Under the pieces are notes generated by a model. The model was given only the letters and a program-made list of their open reading frames with translations. It made no database searches and was not told the DNA's origin. Positions 27,433-37,871 of a stretch of DNA of 64,000 nucleotides are shown here, one piece after another (positions within the stretch are counted from its first letter, which is position 1; every line of letters starts with the position of its first letter). Made by a program: the position numbers and the translations under genes. Location of the stretch: assembly GCF_040529065.1 (NCBI RefSeq), contig NZ_CP132343.1:4402001-4466000 (forward strand), written 5' to 3'. The stretch is from Xanthomonas sacchari (GTDB taxonomy: Bacteria; Pseudomonadota; Gammaproteobacteria; Xanthomonadales; Xanthomonadaceae).

Positions 27433-27783
27433 ATGCAGGCACGTCTGATCAGCGATTACCGCGCCGCCTATCCGCATCCGATCCGCATCGCCGCCGGCGA
27501 GCGGATCGCGCTGGGCGTGCGCGACGAAGAGTGGCCCGCGTTCGTCTGGATCACCAATGCCGCCGGCAGCGCCGGCTGGGCGCCGCTAGCGTGGCTGCAG
27601 CCGACCGGCGACGGCCATGCCGTGGCGCTGCGCGACTACGACGCGCGCGAACTCGATGCCGCGCAGGGCGACACCGTCGTCCTGCATCACGAATACGGCG
27701 ACTGGTGGTGGGCCGAGCGCGCCGACGGCACGCAGGGCTGGCTGCCGGCACGCGACCTGGAACTGCTGGAAGAGACCACATGA
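27433..27783 (+). CDS. SH3-like protein within the dehydrogenase operon
   Basis: A 116-residue protein whose second half is a variant SH3 barrel (ALRDYDARELDAAQGDTVVLHHEYGDWWWAERADGTQGWLP, split by eye at residues 62-105), with the typical ALYDY-like start and WW pair. The first half (RIAAGERIALGVRDEEWPAFVWI) may be a second, degenerate barrel. It starts 2 bases after the E1 beta stop and its stop overlaps the E2 start (ATGA), so translation is tightly coupled. It is probably a small accessory or scaffold protein of the complex; no such role is proven. Confidence 0.8.
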   Translation: MQARLISDYRAAYPHPIRIAAGERIALGVRDEEWPAFVWITNAAGSAGWAPLAWLQPTGDGHAVALRDYDARELDAAQGDTVVLHHEYGDWWWAERADGTQGWLPARDLELLEETT

Positions 27784-29219
27784 GCCAAACCAAGAATTTC
27801 AATCTGCCCGACCTGGGCGAAGGCCTGCCCGACGCCACCATCGTCGAGTGGTTCGTCAAGGAAGGCGACACCATCCGGCTGGACGAGCCGCTGGTGTCGA
27901 TGGAAACCGCCAAGGCGGTGGTCGAAGTGCCCTCGCCGGTGTCCGGCAAGGTGCTGAAGCTGGCCGGCGCGCCGGGCGACATCGTCGTCACCGGCAGCAT
28001 GCTGGCGCAGTTCGCACCCGACCCGAACCTGCCGCAGCGCGCCGAAGGCCAGGACACCGGCCATCACCACGGCGGCGCGGCGCCGGCCGCGTCCGGCAAG
28101 GGCGCCGGAGCGGACACCGCCGCGGCCGACGACCGCGTGGTCGCCTCCGACGACGGCGGCGAACTGCACGACGCCGACAACGCGCAGGCCGCCGGCGAGC
28201 GCGACGATGCCGGCACCGTGGTCGGGGCGATGCAGAGCTCCAACACCGTGCACAGCGAACAAGCCGTGTCGGTCGGCGGCGTGCGCGCAATGCCGGCCGT
28301 GCGCGCCCTGGCCAAGAAGCTGGGCGTGGACCTGGGCCGGGTGCGCGCCAGCGGCGCCGACGGCGCGGTCACCCTGGCCGACGTCAAGCAGGCCGCCGCG
28401 GATGGCTCGGCGAAGGCCGGCGCCGTCGTAGGAGCGGCTTCAGCCGCGACCCCACGCCCTCCTGCCGTCGCGGCTGAAGCCGCTCCTACGGCAGCCCGCA
28501 CATCCCAAGCCGCGCCCGCGCGCACCCCGCTTTCCGCCGCCGGCAAGCCGATGCGCACGCAGCCGCCGGGCGTGGCCGTGCAGGGCCAGCCCGAGCCGCT
28601 GAAGGGTGTGCGCCGCAACATGGCGCGGGTGATGGCCGAGGCGCAGCGCCAGGTGGTGCTGACCACGCTCAACGACGATGCGGATCTGCACGCATGGACG
28701 CCGGGCAACGACACCACCGGGCGCCTGGTGCGCGCGATCGTCGCCGCCTGCCAGGCGGTGCCGGCGCTCAACGCCTGGTTCGACGGCGAGGCGCTGACCC
28801 GCACCCTGCACGCGCACGTGGACATCGGCATCGCCGTGGACACCGACGACGGCCTGTTCGTGCCCGCCCTGCGCAACGCCGACATGCTCGATGCGCGCGG
28901 CGTGCGCGAAGGCATCAACCGCCTGCGCCAGCAGGTGGAGGCGCGCAGCATCCCGGCCTCGGAGCTGAGCGGCTACACCATCTCGCTGTCCAACTTCGGC
29001 ATGTTCGCCGGCCGCTACGCCACCCCGATCGTGGTGCCGCCGTGCGTGGCCATCGTCGCCGCCGGCCGCGCCCGCCATCAACTGGTGCCGGTGATGGGCG
29101 GCGTGGAGACGCACAAGATCCTGCCGCTGTCGCTGAGCTTCGACCACCGCGCCTGCACCGGCGGCGAAGCCGCGCGCTTCCTGCGAGCGATGATCGACGA
29201 CCTGGCGCTGCCGGCCTGA
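27780..29219 (+). CDS. 2-oxoacid dehydrogenase E2 component (dihydrolipoamide acyltransferase)
   Basis: A 479-residue core subunit of the complex. Lipoyl domain at 1-80 with Lys45 in SMETAKAVVEV; Asp/Ala-rich linker; peripheral-subunit-binding domain at about 170-205 (VRAMPAVRALAKKLGVDLGR); a second linker; acyltransferase domain from LKGVRRNMARVMAEAQ to the end with the catalytic His456 in SFDHRACTGGEA. The Asp normally four residues after that His is Thr460. Residues 217-237 of the second linker are encoded by a complete REP. No E3 gene is in the operon. Confidence 0.92.
   Translation: MSQTKNFNLPDLGEGLPDATIVEWFVKEGDTIRLDEPLVSMETAKAVVEVPSPVSGKVLKLAGAPGDIVVTGSMLAQFAPDPNLPQRAEGQDTGHHHGGAAPAASGKGAGADTAAADDRVVASDDGGELHDADNAQAAGERDDAGTVVGAMQSSNTVHSEQAVSVGGVRAMPAVRALAKKLGVDLGRVRASGADGAVTLADVKQAAADGSAKAGAVVGAASAATPRPPAVAAEAAPTAARTSQAAPARTPLSAAGKPMRTQPPGVAVQGQPEPLKGVRRNMARVMAEAQRQVVLTTLNDDADLHAWTPGNDTTGRLVRAIVAACQAVPALNAWFDGEALTRTLHAHVDIGIAVDTDDGLFVPALRNADMLDARGVREGINRLRQQVEARSIPASELSGYTISLSNFGMFAGRYATPIVVPPCVAIVAAGRARHQLVPVMGGVETHKILPLSLSFDHRACTGGEAARFLRAMIDDLALPA
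28428..28489. repeat. Complete REP pair inside the E2 coding sequence
   Basis: Both arms (GTAGGAG with stem GCGGCT-TC-AGCCGC, and the inverse arm) are intact within the linker between the E1/E3-binding and catalytic domains. It reads in frame as VGAASAAT, a Pro-rich turn, and AVAAEAAPT, which is compatible with an Ala/Pro linker. Confidence 0.95.
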
Positions 29220-29323
29220 GCGCCGGCCGCCTTGCAGATCAGCCAACCTGCCTGACACCAGACGGTGCATCTGCTGCGCCTGACGCAGCAGATGCACCGC
29301 CCTGGCGGCATGCACCCCCAATT

Positions 29324-29501
29324 GTGGGAGGGACTTCAGTCCCGACGCGACGAACGAAAGGCGTCGTGATTGAAGCCGTTCTGCAGCGGATGCCTCAGAG
29401 GCGAGTTAGAGGCGCGCGTGTGTTCTGCGGTCTTCTACACACTGCGGGATGCTCTCCCGAGCAATTCCTGCACAGCGCGTCGGGGCTGAAGCCCCTCCCA
29501 C
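29324..29501. repeat. 178-bp element ended by inverted REP-like arms, copy A
   Basis: Begins GTGGGAG with stem GGGACT-TC-AGTCCC and GACGCG; ends CGCGTC with stem GGGGCT-GA-AGCCCC and CTCCCAC. The ends are inverse versions of the REP with different stem bases. The interior is AT-richer and non-coding. Confidence 0.8.
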
Positions 29502-29636
29502 AGTGCAGTGACCAAGCGCTACCGGCAGCCCCGGATTGGTGCTCCCGATCGCTTCGCGCGTTCGATGCATATCAACCGAACTACCTGACAGCCGGTGGCG
29601 CAGTTCCTGCGCCAGGCACAGCAAATGCGCGCCATT

Positions 29637-31729
<2,093 letters not shown>

Positions 31730-31823
31730 GGCCTGCACGGACGCGCACGACCATCCGCGTGGATGGCCGTGCGTTGCGGTTTGGGATTGGGGATTGGCAA
31801 CAGCGGCTTGCGCCGATCGCCTT

Positions 31824-31912
31824 GTAGGAGCGGCTCTTGTCCCTTTTTCGGGATCAGCCGCGACGGGCGATCGCCAAAGCGTCACGACGGAAGCCGCTCC
31901 TGCGCCGGGTCG
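31824..31912. repeat. REP pair with a 20-nt insertion in the left arm loop
   Basis: The left arm's TC loop is replaced by 20 bases at 31836-31855 (CTTGTCCC ... CGGGATC), nearly the same insert, at the same place, as in the REP at 16182-16268. The right arm is decayed (GACGGAAGCCGCTCCTGC). Confidence 0.8.
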
Positions 31913-31952
31913 GCGATACTGTGCGGTCTCTCCCGCGCCCTGCCCGCCCCCG

Positions 31953-33236
31953 ATGCCGTTCGCTTCCCTCGGTCTGTCGCCCGCGCTGTATCCCGCCTTC
32001 GCCGCCGCGCTCGCGCGCGCCGGCTGGCAGACGCCCACGCCGATCCAGCAGCAGGCGGTGCCGCTGATCATCGCCGGCCACGACCTGCTGGCCATGGCGC
32101 AGACCGGTTCCGGCAAGACCGCGGCGTTCGCGTTGCCGTTGCTGCAGGCGTGCGCGCAAGCGGCCAGGCCGGCGCGCTCCACGCGCGTGCTGGTGCTGGT
32201 GCCGACTCGCGAACTGGCGGTGCAGGTCGCCGACACCTTCGTCGCGCTGGGCCTGGAACTGCCGCGGCGGCCGCGGGTGGTGGTGGCGGTCGGCGGCGTC
32301 TCGATCAATCCGCAGATGCTGGCGCTGCGCGGCGGTGCCGACGTGGTGGTGGCCACGCCCGGACGCCTGCTGGATCTGCTGGAGCAGCGCGCGCTGCAGT
32401 TGGACGCGGTGGCGCACCTGGTACTGGACGAGGCCGACCGCCTGCTCGACCTGGGCTTCGGCGCCGAACTGGAGCGGCTGCTGCGCCTACTGCCGCCGAC
32501 GCGGCAGACCCTGCTGTTCTCGGCCACCATCCCGGCGCCGATCGCGGCGCTGGCCGCGCACCTGCTGCGCGCGCCGCGGCGGATCGGCGACGCCGCCGAC
32601 GCCGCACCGATTCCGGCGACGCTGCGTCAGCGCGGGATCGAGGTCGACAGCGACCGGCGTCTGGCCTTGCTCCAGCATCTGTTGGACCACGAGGCCTGGC
32701 CGCGGGCGCTGGTGTTCGTGGCCAGCCGGCGCAGCACCGAGCAGGTCGCCACGGCACTGAGCAAGGCCGGCATCGCCGCGCAACCACTGCACGGCGACCT
32801 CGCCCAGGGCCGGCGCCAGCGCACCCTGGACGCGTTCCGTCAGCAACAACTGCGCGTGCTGGTGACCACCGACCTGGCCGCGCGCGGCATCGACATCGCC
32901 GCGCTGCCGGTGGTGGTGAACTACGACCTGCCGCGTTCCACCGCGGACTACACCCATCGCATCGGCCGCAGCGCACGCGCGGGCGCCGAGGGTCAGGCGC
33001 TGAGCTTCGTCGATGCCGCCAGCGCGGCGCACCTACGCCTGATCGAGAAACGCCAGGGCGTGCGCGTGCCGCGCGAACGCATCCCCGGTTTCGAGCCGAC
33101 GCCTGCACCGGCACCGGCCGCTGCGGCGACGGAGGCGACCGCCTCCACCGGTGGCGTCAAAGGCAAGCGGCCGAGCAAGAAGGACAGGCTGCGCGCGGCG
33201 CGTGCGCAGGGCGGCGAACCACCCGCGAGCGGCTGA
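31953..33236 (+). CDS. rhlE: DEAD-box RNA helicase, RhlE type
   Basis: A 427-residue ATP-dependent RNA helicase for ribosome assembly or mRNA turnover. I start at ATG 31953 (MPFASLGLSPALYPAF), where the Q-motif phenylalanine is correctly placed. Motifs in order: GWQTPTPIQQQAVP (Q), AQTGSGKT (I), PTRELAVQ (Ia), TPGRLLD (Ib), LDEADRLLD (II), FSATIP (III), ALVFVASRR (IV), VTTDLAARGIDI (V), HRIGRSARAG (VI). The C-terminal tail is Ala/Lys/Arg rich, as usual for RhlE proteins. A REP pair lies upstream. Confidence 0.92.
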   Translation: MPFASLGLSPALYPAFAAALARAGWQTPTPIQQQAVPLIIAGHDLLAMAQTGSGKTAAFALPLLQACAQAARPARSTRVLVLVPTRELAVQVADTFVALGLELPRRPRVVVAVGGVSINPQMLALRGGADVVVATPGRLLDLLEQRALQLDAVAHLVLDEADRLLDLGFGAELERLLRLLPPTRQTLLFSATIPAPIAALAAHLLRAPRRIGDAADAAPIPATLRQRGIEVDSDRRLALLQHLLDHEAWPRALVFVASRRSTEQVATALSKAGIAAQPLHGDLAQGRRQRTLDAFRQQQLRVLVTTDLAARGIDIAALPVVVNYDLPRSTADYTHRIGRSARAGAEGQALSFVDAASAAHLRLIEKRQGVRVPRERIPGFEPTPAPAPAAAATEATASTGGVKGKRPSKKDRLRAARAQGGEPPASG

Positions 33237-33280
33237 GCCGCGCGGCACGGGCCCCGACGCGCGGGTGCGCCGGATCGCGC

Positions 33281-33610
33281 TCAGTCCTCGAAGAAATCGT
33301 GCTCGCTTTCGCCCTGCCCGCCCTTGGCCCGCGGCGGCCGCGTGCATGCCCGGCTGCGGATCTCCACGTAGAACTGCTCGCCGCCGGCGGCGACCAGCGC
33401 GTCGACCGCACGCAGCAGCTCGGCCGGCGGCAGCACGGCGGCGGTGGCTTCCTCGGTGCCGAACAGGGTGTCGAAATCCCAGTAGTCGGCGCCGGCCGGC
33501 AGGGTCTTGCGGCGCTCGCGGCGGATGTACTTGCGGATGTCGTGCTTGGCGGCGTCGAGCAGGCGATCGGGATGCTTGCCTTCGATGCGGAGCCGGTAGG
33601 TCTTCTTCAT
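33281..33610 (-). CDS. DUF6172 family protein
   Basis: A 109-residue basic cytosolic protein, starting at ATG 33608-33610 behind GGAAAG. It matches my memory of DUF6172: MKKTYRLRIEGKHPDRLLDA, then IRKYIRRERRKTLPAG and YWDFDTLFGT, then FYVEIRSRACTRP. Function unknown. The C terminus is acidic (SEHDFFED). A MITE remnant occupies its leader. Confidence 0.8.
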   Translation of the reverse strand: MKKTYRLRIEGKHPDRLLDAAKHDIRKYIRRERRKTLPAGADYWDFDTLFGTEEATAAVLPPAELLRAVDALVAAGGEQFYVEIRSRACTRPPRAKGGQGESEHDFFED

Positions 33611-33632
33611 TGCGGGAAATCCTGGAAAGAAA

Positions 33633-33710
33633 TAAGAGCAGCCAACAAAACGACTGCGCAGCCGCCAAGCGGGTGCGGAACTGCGCGCGACGTGTTGTGA
33701 GCCACGCTCA
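33633..33710. mobile_element. Shortened relative of the MITE at 19762-19909
   Basis: The first ~45 bp (TAAGAGCAGCCAACAAAACG, CTGCGCAGC, CCAAGCGGG) match the left half of the other copy; the centre is missing and the right end (ACGTGTTGTGAGCCACGCTCA) is a decayed inverse. It lies 22 bases upstream of the DUF6172 start. Confidence 0.65.
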
Positions 33711-33827
33711 GGCGGCCGTCGCGGGACGGCACTGCGTGGGATGGGCCGCCATGGTGCCAGAAGCGGCCGCGCGCTGCGGATTGCGCGGATAATCGACGCA
33801 CGCCCCACCGCCACGCAGGAGCCACCG

Positions 33828-34589
33828 ATGACCGATCCGTCCGCCTTCGCGGGATACCGCGTGCTCGTCGCAGGCGCCAGTCGCGGCATCGGCCTGGCCA
33901 TCGCCGACGCCTTCGCCGGCCATGGCGCGGCCGTGGCGATCTGCGCGCGCAGTCCCGCGCCGCTGGCCGAGGCCGCCGCGCAGTTGCAGCGCCACGGCCA
34001 TCCGGTGGCGCAGCTGTGCTGCGACCTGGCCGATGCCGCGCAGATCGAGGCCTGGGTGGCACAGGCCGCCGACGCGCTGGGTGGCATCGACGTGATGATC
34101 AACAACGCCTCCGGCTACGGCCATGGCGACGACGATGCGAGCTGGCAGGCCGGCTTCGACATCGACCTGATGGCCGCGGTGCGCTGCAACCGCGCCGCGT
34201 TGCCGCACCTGCGCGGCAGCGGCCGCGGCTGCATCCTCAACATCAGCTCGATCAACGGCCTGCGGCCGACGCCGCGGGTGCCGGCGTACTCGGCGGCGAA
34301 GGCGGCACTGAACTACTACACGACCACCCTGGCGACCCAGCTGGCGCGCGAGCGGATCCGGGTCAATGCGATCGCGCCCGGCTCCATCGAATTCCCCGGC
34401 GGGCTGTGGGAGCAGCGCCGCCAGCAGCAGCCCGAGTTGTACCGGCAGATTCGCGCCAGCATTCCGTTCGGCGCCTTCGGCGCGATCGACGACGTCGCCA
34501 ACGCGGCGCTGTTCCTGGCCTCGCCGCAGGCGCGCTGGATCACCGGCCAGGTGCTGGCGGTGGATGGCGGACAGTCGCTGGGCGCCTGA
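33828..34589 (+). CDS. Short-chain dehydrogenase/reductase (classical SDR)
   Basis: A 253-residue NAD(P)-dependent oxidoreductase; ATG 33828 follows CAGGAG at 33816-33821. The nucleotide-binding motif is VLVAGASRGIGLAIA, NNAS is in VMINNASGYG, and the catalytic Ser-Tyr-Lys are in NISSINGL and PAYSAAKAALNY. The C terminus GQVLAVDGGQSLGA is standard. The arginine after the second strand (CARSP) suggests NADP preference. The substrate is unknown. It is convergent with the next gene. Confidence 0.9.
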   Translation: MTDPSAFAGYRVLVAGASRGIGLAIADAFAGHGAAVAICARSPAPLAEAAAQLQRHGHPVAQLCCDLADAAQIEAWVAQAADALGGIDVMINNASGYGHGDDDASWQAGFDIDLMAAVRCNRAALPHLRGSGRGCILNISSINGLRPTPRVPAYSAAKAALNYYTTTLATQLARERIRVNAIAPGSIEFPGGLWEQRRQQQPELYRQIRASIPFGAFGAIDDVANAALFLASPQARWITGQVLAVDGGQSLGA

Positions 34590-34662
34590 GGCGACGCGCG
34601 CGCCCTGCTGCGCGCTCGCGCTTCATTGCCCATCCCGAATCCCCACTCCCCAATCCCCGCTC

Positions 34663-35295
34663 TTAAACCAACTGCGCCGCCTCGATCACCTGCACGCCCG
34701 GACGCGGCCGCAGCGCGGCATCGACCAGCGCCGCGGCGATATGTTCGGCCGGGTTGATCCGGTAGCGCCGCGGCAGCAGCGGCCCGAGCGCACGCAGCAC
34801 CACGCTGGCGGCATGCTCGCCGCGGCGGCGTTGCGCACGCTCGCCGCCGATCAGGCCGGGCCGCACCAGGATCAGCGAGGGAAAGCCGAGCGCGCGCAGG
34901 TCGTGTTCCAGGTCGCCCTTGACCCGGTTGTAGAACGCCCAGGACCGCGGATTCGCGCCCAGCGCAGAGTTGAGCGCGAAGGCCTCGGTGCCGTGCTGGC
35001 GCAGCAGGCGCGCGATCGCCAGCGGATAGTCGTGATCGACCCGGCGGAATGCCGCGCGCGAACCAGCCTGGCGCATCGTGGTGCCGAGCGCGCAGATCGC
35101 CGCCTCGACCTGCCACCAGGGCGCCTGTGCCGGCAGCGCGTCGAAGTCGAGCACGGGGTTGTGCAGCTTGGGATGGGTCATGGCCAGCGCGCGCCGGGTC
35201 GGCGCGATCACCGCGCTGCAGGCCGGCTCGGCCAGCAACTGGGTCAGCGCGTGGCCGCCGACCAGGCCGGTGGCGCCGGCGAGCAGGATTTTCAT
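34663..35295 (-). CDS. NAD(P)-binding oxidoreductase, atypical SDR (HTATIP2/YwnB-like)
   Basis: A 210-residue protein with an N-terminal Rossmann motif (ILLAGATGLVGGHAL), then VIAPTRRAL, a VEAAICALGTTM strand and a YNRVKGDLEHDLRALGF segment with the SDR-type Tyr and Lys. This is the pattern of atypical SDRs such as HTATIP2-like proteins. No substrate can be named. Starts at ATG 35293-35295; upstream 377 bases contain only repeats. Confidence 0.82.
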   Translation of the reverse strand: MKILLAGATGLVGGHALTQLLAEPACSAVIAPTRRALAMTHPKLHNPVLDFDALPAQAPWWQVEAAICALGTTMRQAGSRAAFRRVDHDYPLAIARLLRQHGTEAFALNSALGANPRSWAFYNRVKGDLEHDLRALGFPSLILVRPGLIGGERAQRRRGEHAASVVLRALGPLLPRRYRINPAEHIAAALVDAALRPRPGVQVIEAAQLV

Positions 35296-35403
35296 GGGAA
35301 CGGCCTTGGGGTTGGCTGGGGATGGGGCGACTATCGCAGGGGTGGTGGCAAGGCGCTGTCTGGGATGTTTGCGGTGGGCGTGGGCCATGAGGCGCTGCGC
35401 GCT

Positions 35404-35503
35404 CGTACCCTCACCCCAACCCCTCTCCCGGCGGGAGAGGGGCTTCAGCTTTTCCCTTCTCCCACCGGGAGAAGGTGCCCCGAAGGGGCGGATGAGGGTA
35501 CGG
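35404..35503. repeat. Gene-less copy of the DUF559-associated repeat
   Basis: Starts CGTACCCTCACCCC and hairpin CTCTCCC-GGC-GGGAGAG, then an inverse-facing variant arm (TTCTCCC ... GGGAGAA, GCCCC ... GGGGC) ending GGGTACGGG. This is an inverted pair of the same family that flanks the DUF559 gene, but with only about 20 bp between arms. The rest of the 377-bp gap (35296-35672) shows no gene. Confidence 0.8.
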
Positions 35504-35672
35504 GCGCCAGCCAGGCATCTCCCTGCAGAAGGGACGGCAGCCCAGCCAGGCGTCCATCCCACACGGCAGCCCAGCAACACGCCACCCACGGTCGCCGCGC
35601 CGCAGCAGGTACGCCACAATAGCCGCCCCATCGCGCCGGCCGGCGCGCTGCAACCTGACGAGGAGCGGTTCG

Positions 35673-36599
35673 ATGTTCGTGGTGTGCGGAGAGGCCTTGT
35701 ACGACATCTTCATCGACGGCTACGCCGGCACCTCGGTCGCGATGACCGCGCGCCAGGGCGGTTCGCCGTTCAACGTGGCGATCGGCCTGGCCCGCCTGGG
35801 CGCGCCGTCGGCGCTGTTCACCGGCCTGTCCACCGACCCGCTCGGCCGCCAACTGCGCGCCACCCTCGAAGGCGAAGGCGTGGCCCTGGACTACTGCATC
35901 GACAAGCGCGAGGCGACCACCCTGGTGATGGTCGCGCTGGACGCGAGCGGCGTGCCCAACTACGCCTTCTACGGCACCGGCTGCGCCGACCGCGCGCTGA
36001 CCGAGGCCGACCTGCCGGCGCTGGACGCGCGCGTCGGCGGCCTGCATTTCGGCTCGTACACCCTGGTCGCCGAGACCACCGCCAGCACCTTCCAGGCGCT
36101 GGCCGAACGCGAGCGCGGACAGCGGCTGATCTCGTTGGACCCGAACGTGCGGCCGACGGTTGAGCCGGACATGGCGGTGTGGCGCGCGCGGCTGGCGCGC
36201 TGGATCGCGCTGGCGCACGTGGTCAAGGTCAGCCAGGAGGACATCGAGCTGCTGTATCCGCAGCAGGATCCGTTCGCCGTCGCCCGCAGCTGGCTGCAGC
36301 AGGGCCCGTCGCTGGTGGTGATGACCCTGGGCGGCGACGGCGCGGTGGCCTGGCGCGGCGACAGCGAGGCGCGCGTGCCCGGCCGCGTGGTGCAGGTGGC
36401 CGACACCGTTGGCGCCGGCGACAGCTTCCAGGCGGCGTTGCTGCAGCAGTTGCCCGATCCGGCCGCGCTGGCGGCGCTGGGCAGCGAGCCGGCCGCGCTG
36501 GAACGCCTGCTGCAGTTCTGCGTGGCCGCCGCGGCGATCAACTGCACCCGCGCCGGCGCCAACCCGCCGCGCCTGGACGAGGTCCGCGCCGCGCTCTGA
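35673..36599 (+). CDS. PfkB-family carbohydrate kinase (fructokinase type)
   Basis: A 308-residue ribokinase-fold sugar kinase; ATG 35673 follows AGGAG at 35661. It begins VVCGEALYDIF, has the PfkB-1 pattern QGGSPFNVAIGLARLG and the PfkB-2 catalytic signature DTVGAGDSFQAAL, where the Asp of GAGD is the base. It phosphorylates a sugar such as fructose in the cytosol; the exact sugar is inferred from overall similarity. No sugar transporter is adjacent. Confidence 0.9.
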   Translation: MFVVCGEALYDIFIDGYAGTSVAMTARQGGSPFNVAIGLARLGAPSALFTGLSTDPLGRQLRATLEGEGVALDYCIDKREATTLVMVALDASGVPNYAFYGTGCADRALTEADLPALDARVGGLHFGSYTLVAETTASTFQALAERERGQRLISLDPNVRPTVEPDMAVWRARLARWIALAHVVKVSQEDIELLYPQQDPFAVARSWLQQGPSLVVMTLGGDGAVAWRGDSEARVPGRVVQVADTVGAGDSFQAALLQQLPDPAALAALGSEPAALERLLQFCVAAAAINCTRAGANPPRLDEVRAAL

Positions 36600-36690
36600 C
36601 GTCGGCCGACTGCGTGCACGCAGCGCGCGCGGCCGAGTTGCCTAAGATGAGCCGGCCGTCCACCGCGCCGCATCCACCAGGAGACCTGCC

Positions 36691-37191
36691 TTGATCGAGC
36701 TGTCCGACATCGCCGTGCGCCTGGGCGTCGCTGCGCTTGCCGGCGCGGCGATCGGGTTGAACCGCGACCTGCACGGCAAACCGATCGGCATCCGCACGCT
36801 GGGCCTGGTCGGCCTGGCCACTGCGATGGTGGTGCTGTTGGCCGACCCGCTCGGCAAGGGCGGCTTCACCGATGCCGGCAGCCGCGTCATCCAGGGCATC
36901 CTGACCGGCATCGGCTTCCTCGGTGCCGGCGTCATCTATCACGTCGAGAAGCACGTGCGGGTCCACGGCCTGACCAGCGCTGCCTGCGTCTGGCTCACCG
37001 CCTGCGTCGGCATCATGTGCGGCGCCGGCCAGTGGCAGATCGTGGCGGTGTCGCTGGTCATCGCCTTCGTCATCCTGCTGTTCGGCGGGCGCGTCGAACG
37101 CGCCTTGCACGCGCTCCTGGGCGGCAGGCCGGCGCATGACACCCCGCCGGATCAGTCGTCGGACAAGGGCCCGCACCAGCCGGGCAAGTAG
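36691..37191 (+). CDS. MgtC/SapB family membrane protein
   Basis: A 166-residue inner-membrane protein translated from TTG 36691 with CAGGAGA 7 bases upstream. The MgtC signature is clear: LAGAAIGLNRDLHGKPIGIRT, then IQGILTGIGFLGAGVI and VHGLTSAACVWLTACVG, with four to five hydrophobic segments. Members relate to Mg2+ homeostasis or virulence; the C-terminal ACT-like domain of true MgtC is absent, as in SapB-type short forms. Its 3' end overlaps the convergent next gene by 40 bases. Confidence 0.87.
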   Translation: MIELSDIAVRLGVAALAGAAIGLNRDLHGKPIGIRTLGLVGLATAMVVLLADPLGKGGFTDAGSRVIQGILTGIGFLGAGVIYHVEKHVRVHGLTSAACVWLTACVGIMCGAGQWQIVAVSLVIAFVILLFGGRVERALHALLGGRPAHDTPPDQSSDKGPHQPGK

Positions 37192-37778
37192 CTCGCGTCC
37201 CTGCTCTTGGCCAGCGCGAGCGCGGTTTCCACGGCGCGGGCGAAATCCTCCTTGATGTCGCGGCGCCGCAGCCGGCGGCGGAACAGGTCGGCCCACAGGA
37301 ATTCGCTGAACGGCGTGGTGTCCTTGGCGTAGCCGCCCGCGCGCCGCACCTCCCCGGCCAGGCTGCGGTAGGGATCGTCCTTCAGGTCGGCGATCGACGT
37401 CGGCATGTTCTTGAACGGGCGGCGCTCGCCCTTGGCGTCGTAGGGATAGGCCCAGCGGCGATGATCCAGCACGCTCCACAGCGCGCCCTTGTCGACCACG
37501 CTGAGGTCGGCGATCACCGTGACCAGGATGTCCTTCACCCCTTCGTCGTGCAGCGCCCGCGCCAGGTGGTGGTGATCAACCACGTAGTACTTGCCGTCCG
37601 GCCCCAGCACCACCGGGATCATGTGCGTGCCGAGCAACTCGGCCTGCTTGTGCTTGGACGCATGCGCACGCCAGCGCCTGCGCTTCTCCTTGACCTCGCG
37701 CATGCCCACGGTCATCTGCGTGGGCCGCAAGGACAGGATCGGGACCGGGTGCAGCAGGGGTTCGCGGAAATCGGCCAT
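37152..37778 (-). CDS. ParB-like (ParBc_2) nuclease-fold protein
   Basis: A 208-residue protein starting MADFREPLLHPVPILSLRPTQ at ATG 37776-37778. The ParB/Srx-like core is QMTVGMREVKEK to GKYYVVDHHHLARAL, with a His cluster, and WSVLDHRRWAYPYD further on, as in the putative ParB-like nuclease family PF08857. It is not a chromosome-partition ParB: there is no HTH or ParA partner. The role is unknown. Convergent with, and overlapping, the MgtC-like gene. Confidence 0.78.
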   Translation of the reverse strand: MADFREPLLHPVPILSLRPTQMTVGMREVKEKRRRWRAHASKHKQAELLGTHMIPVVLGPDGKYYVVDHHHLARALHDEGVKDILVTVIADLSVVDKGALWSVLDHRRWAYPYDAKGERRPFKNMPTSIADLKDDPYRSLAGEVRRAGGYAKDTTPFSEFLWADLFRRRLRRRDIKEDFARAVETALALAKSRDASYLPGWCGPLSDD

Positions 37779-37871
37779 GCGCAGTCTCCGTAGAGGTAGT
37801 GGGCGCGCCGCGGCAGGCGCGGCCGCCAGAGTGCCAGCGCCGCGCGCGTCCTGCACAGTGCCGCGGCAGAC

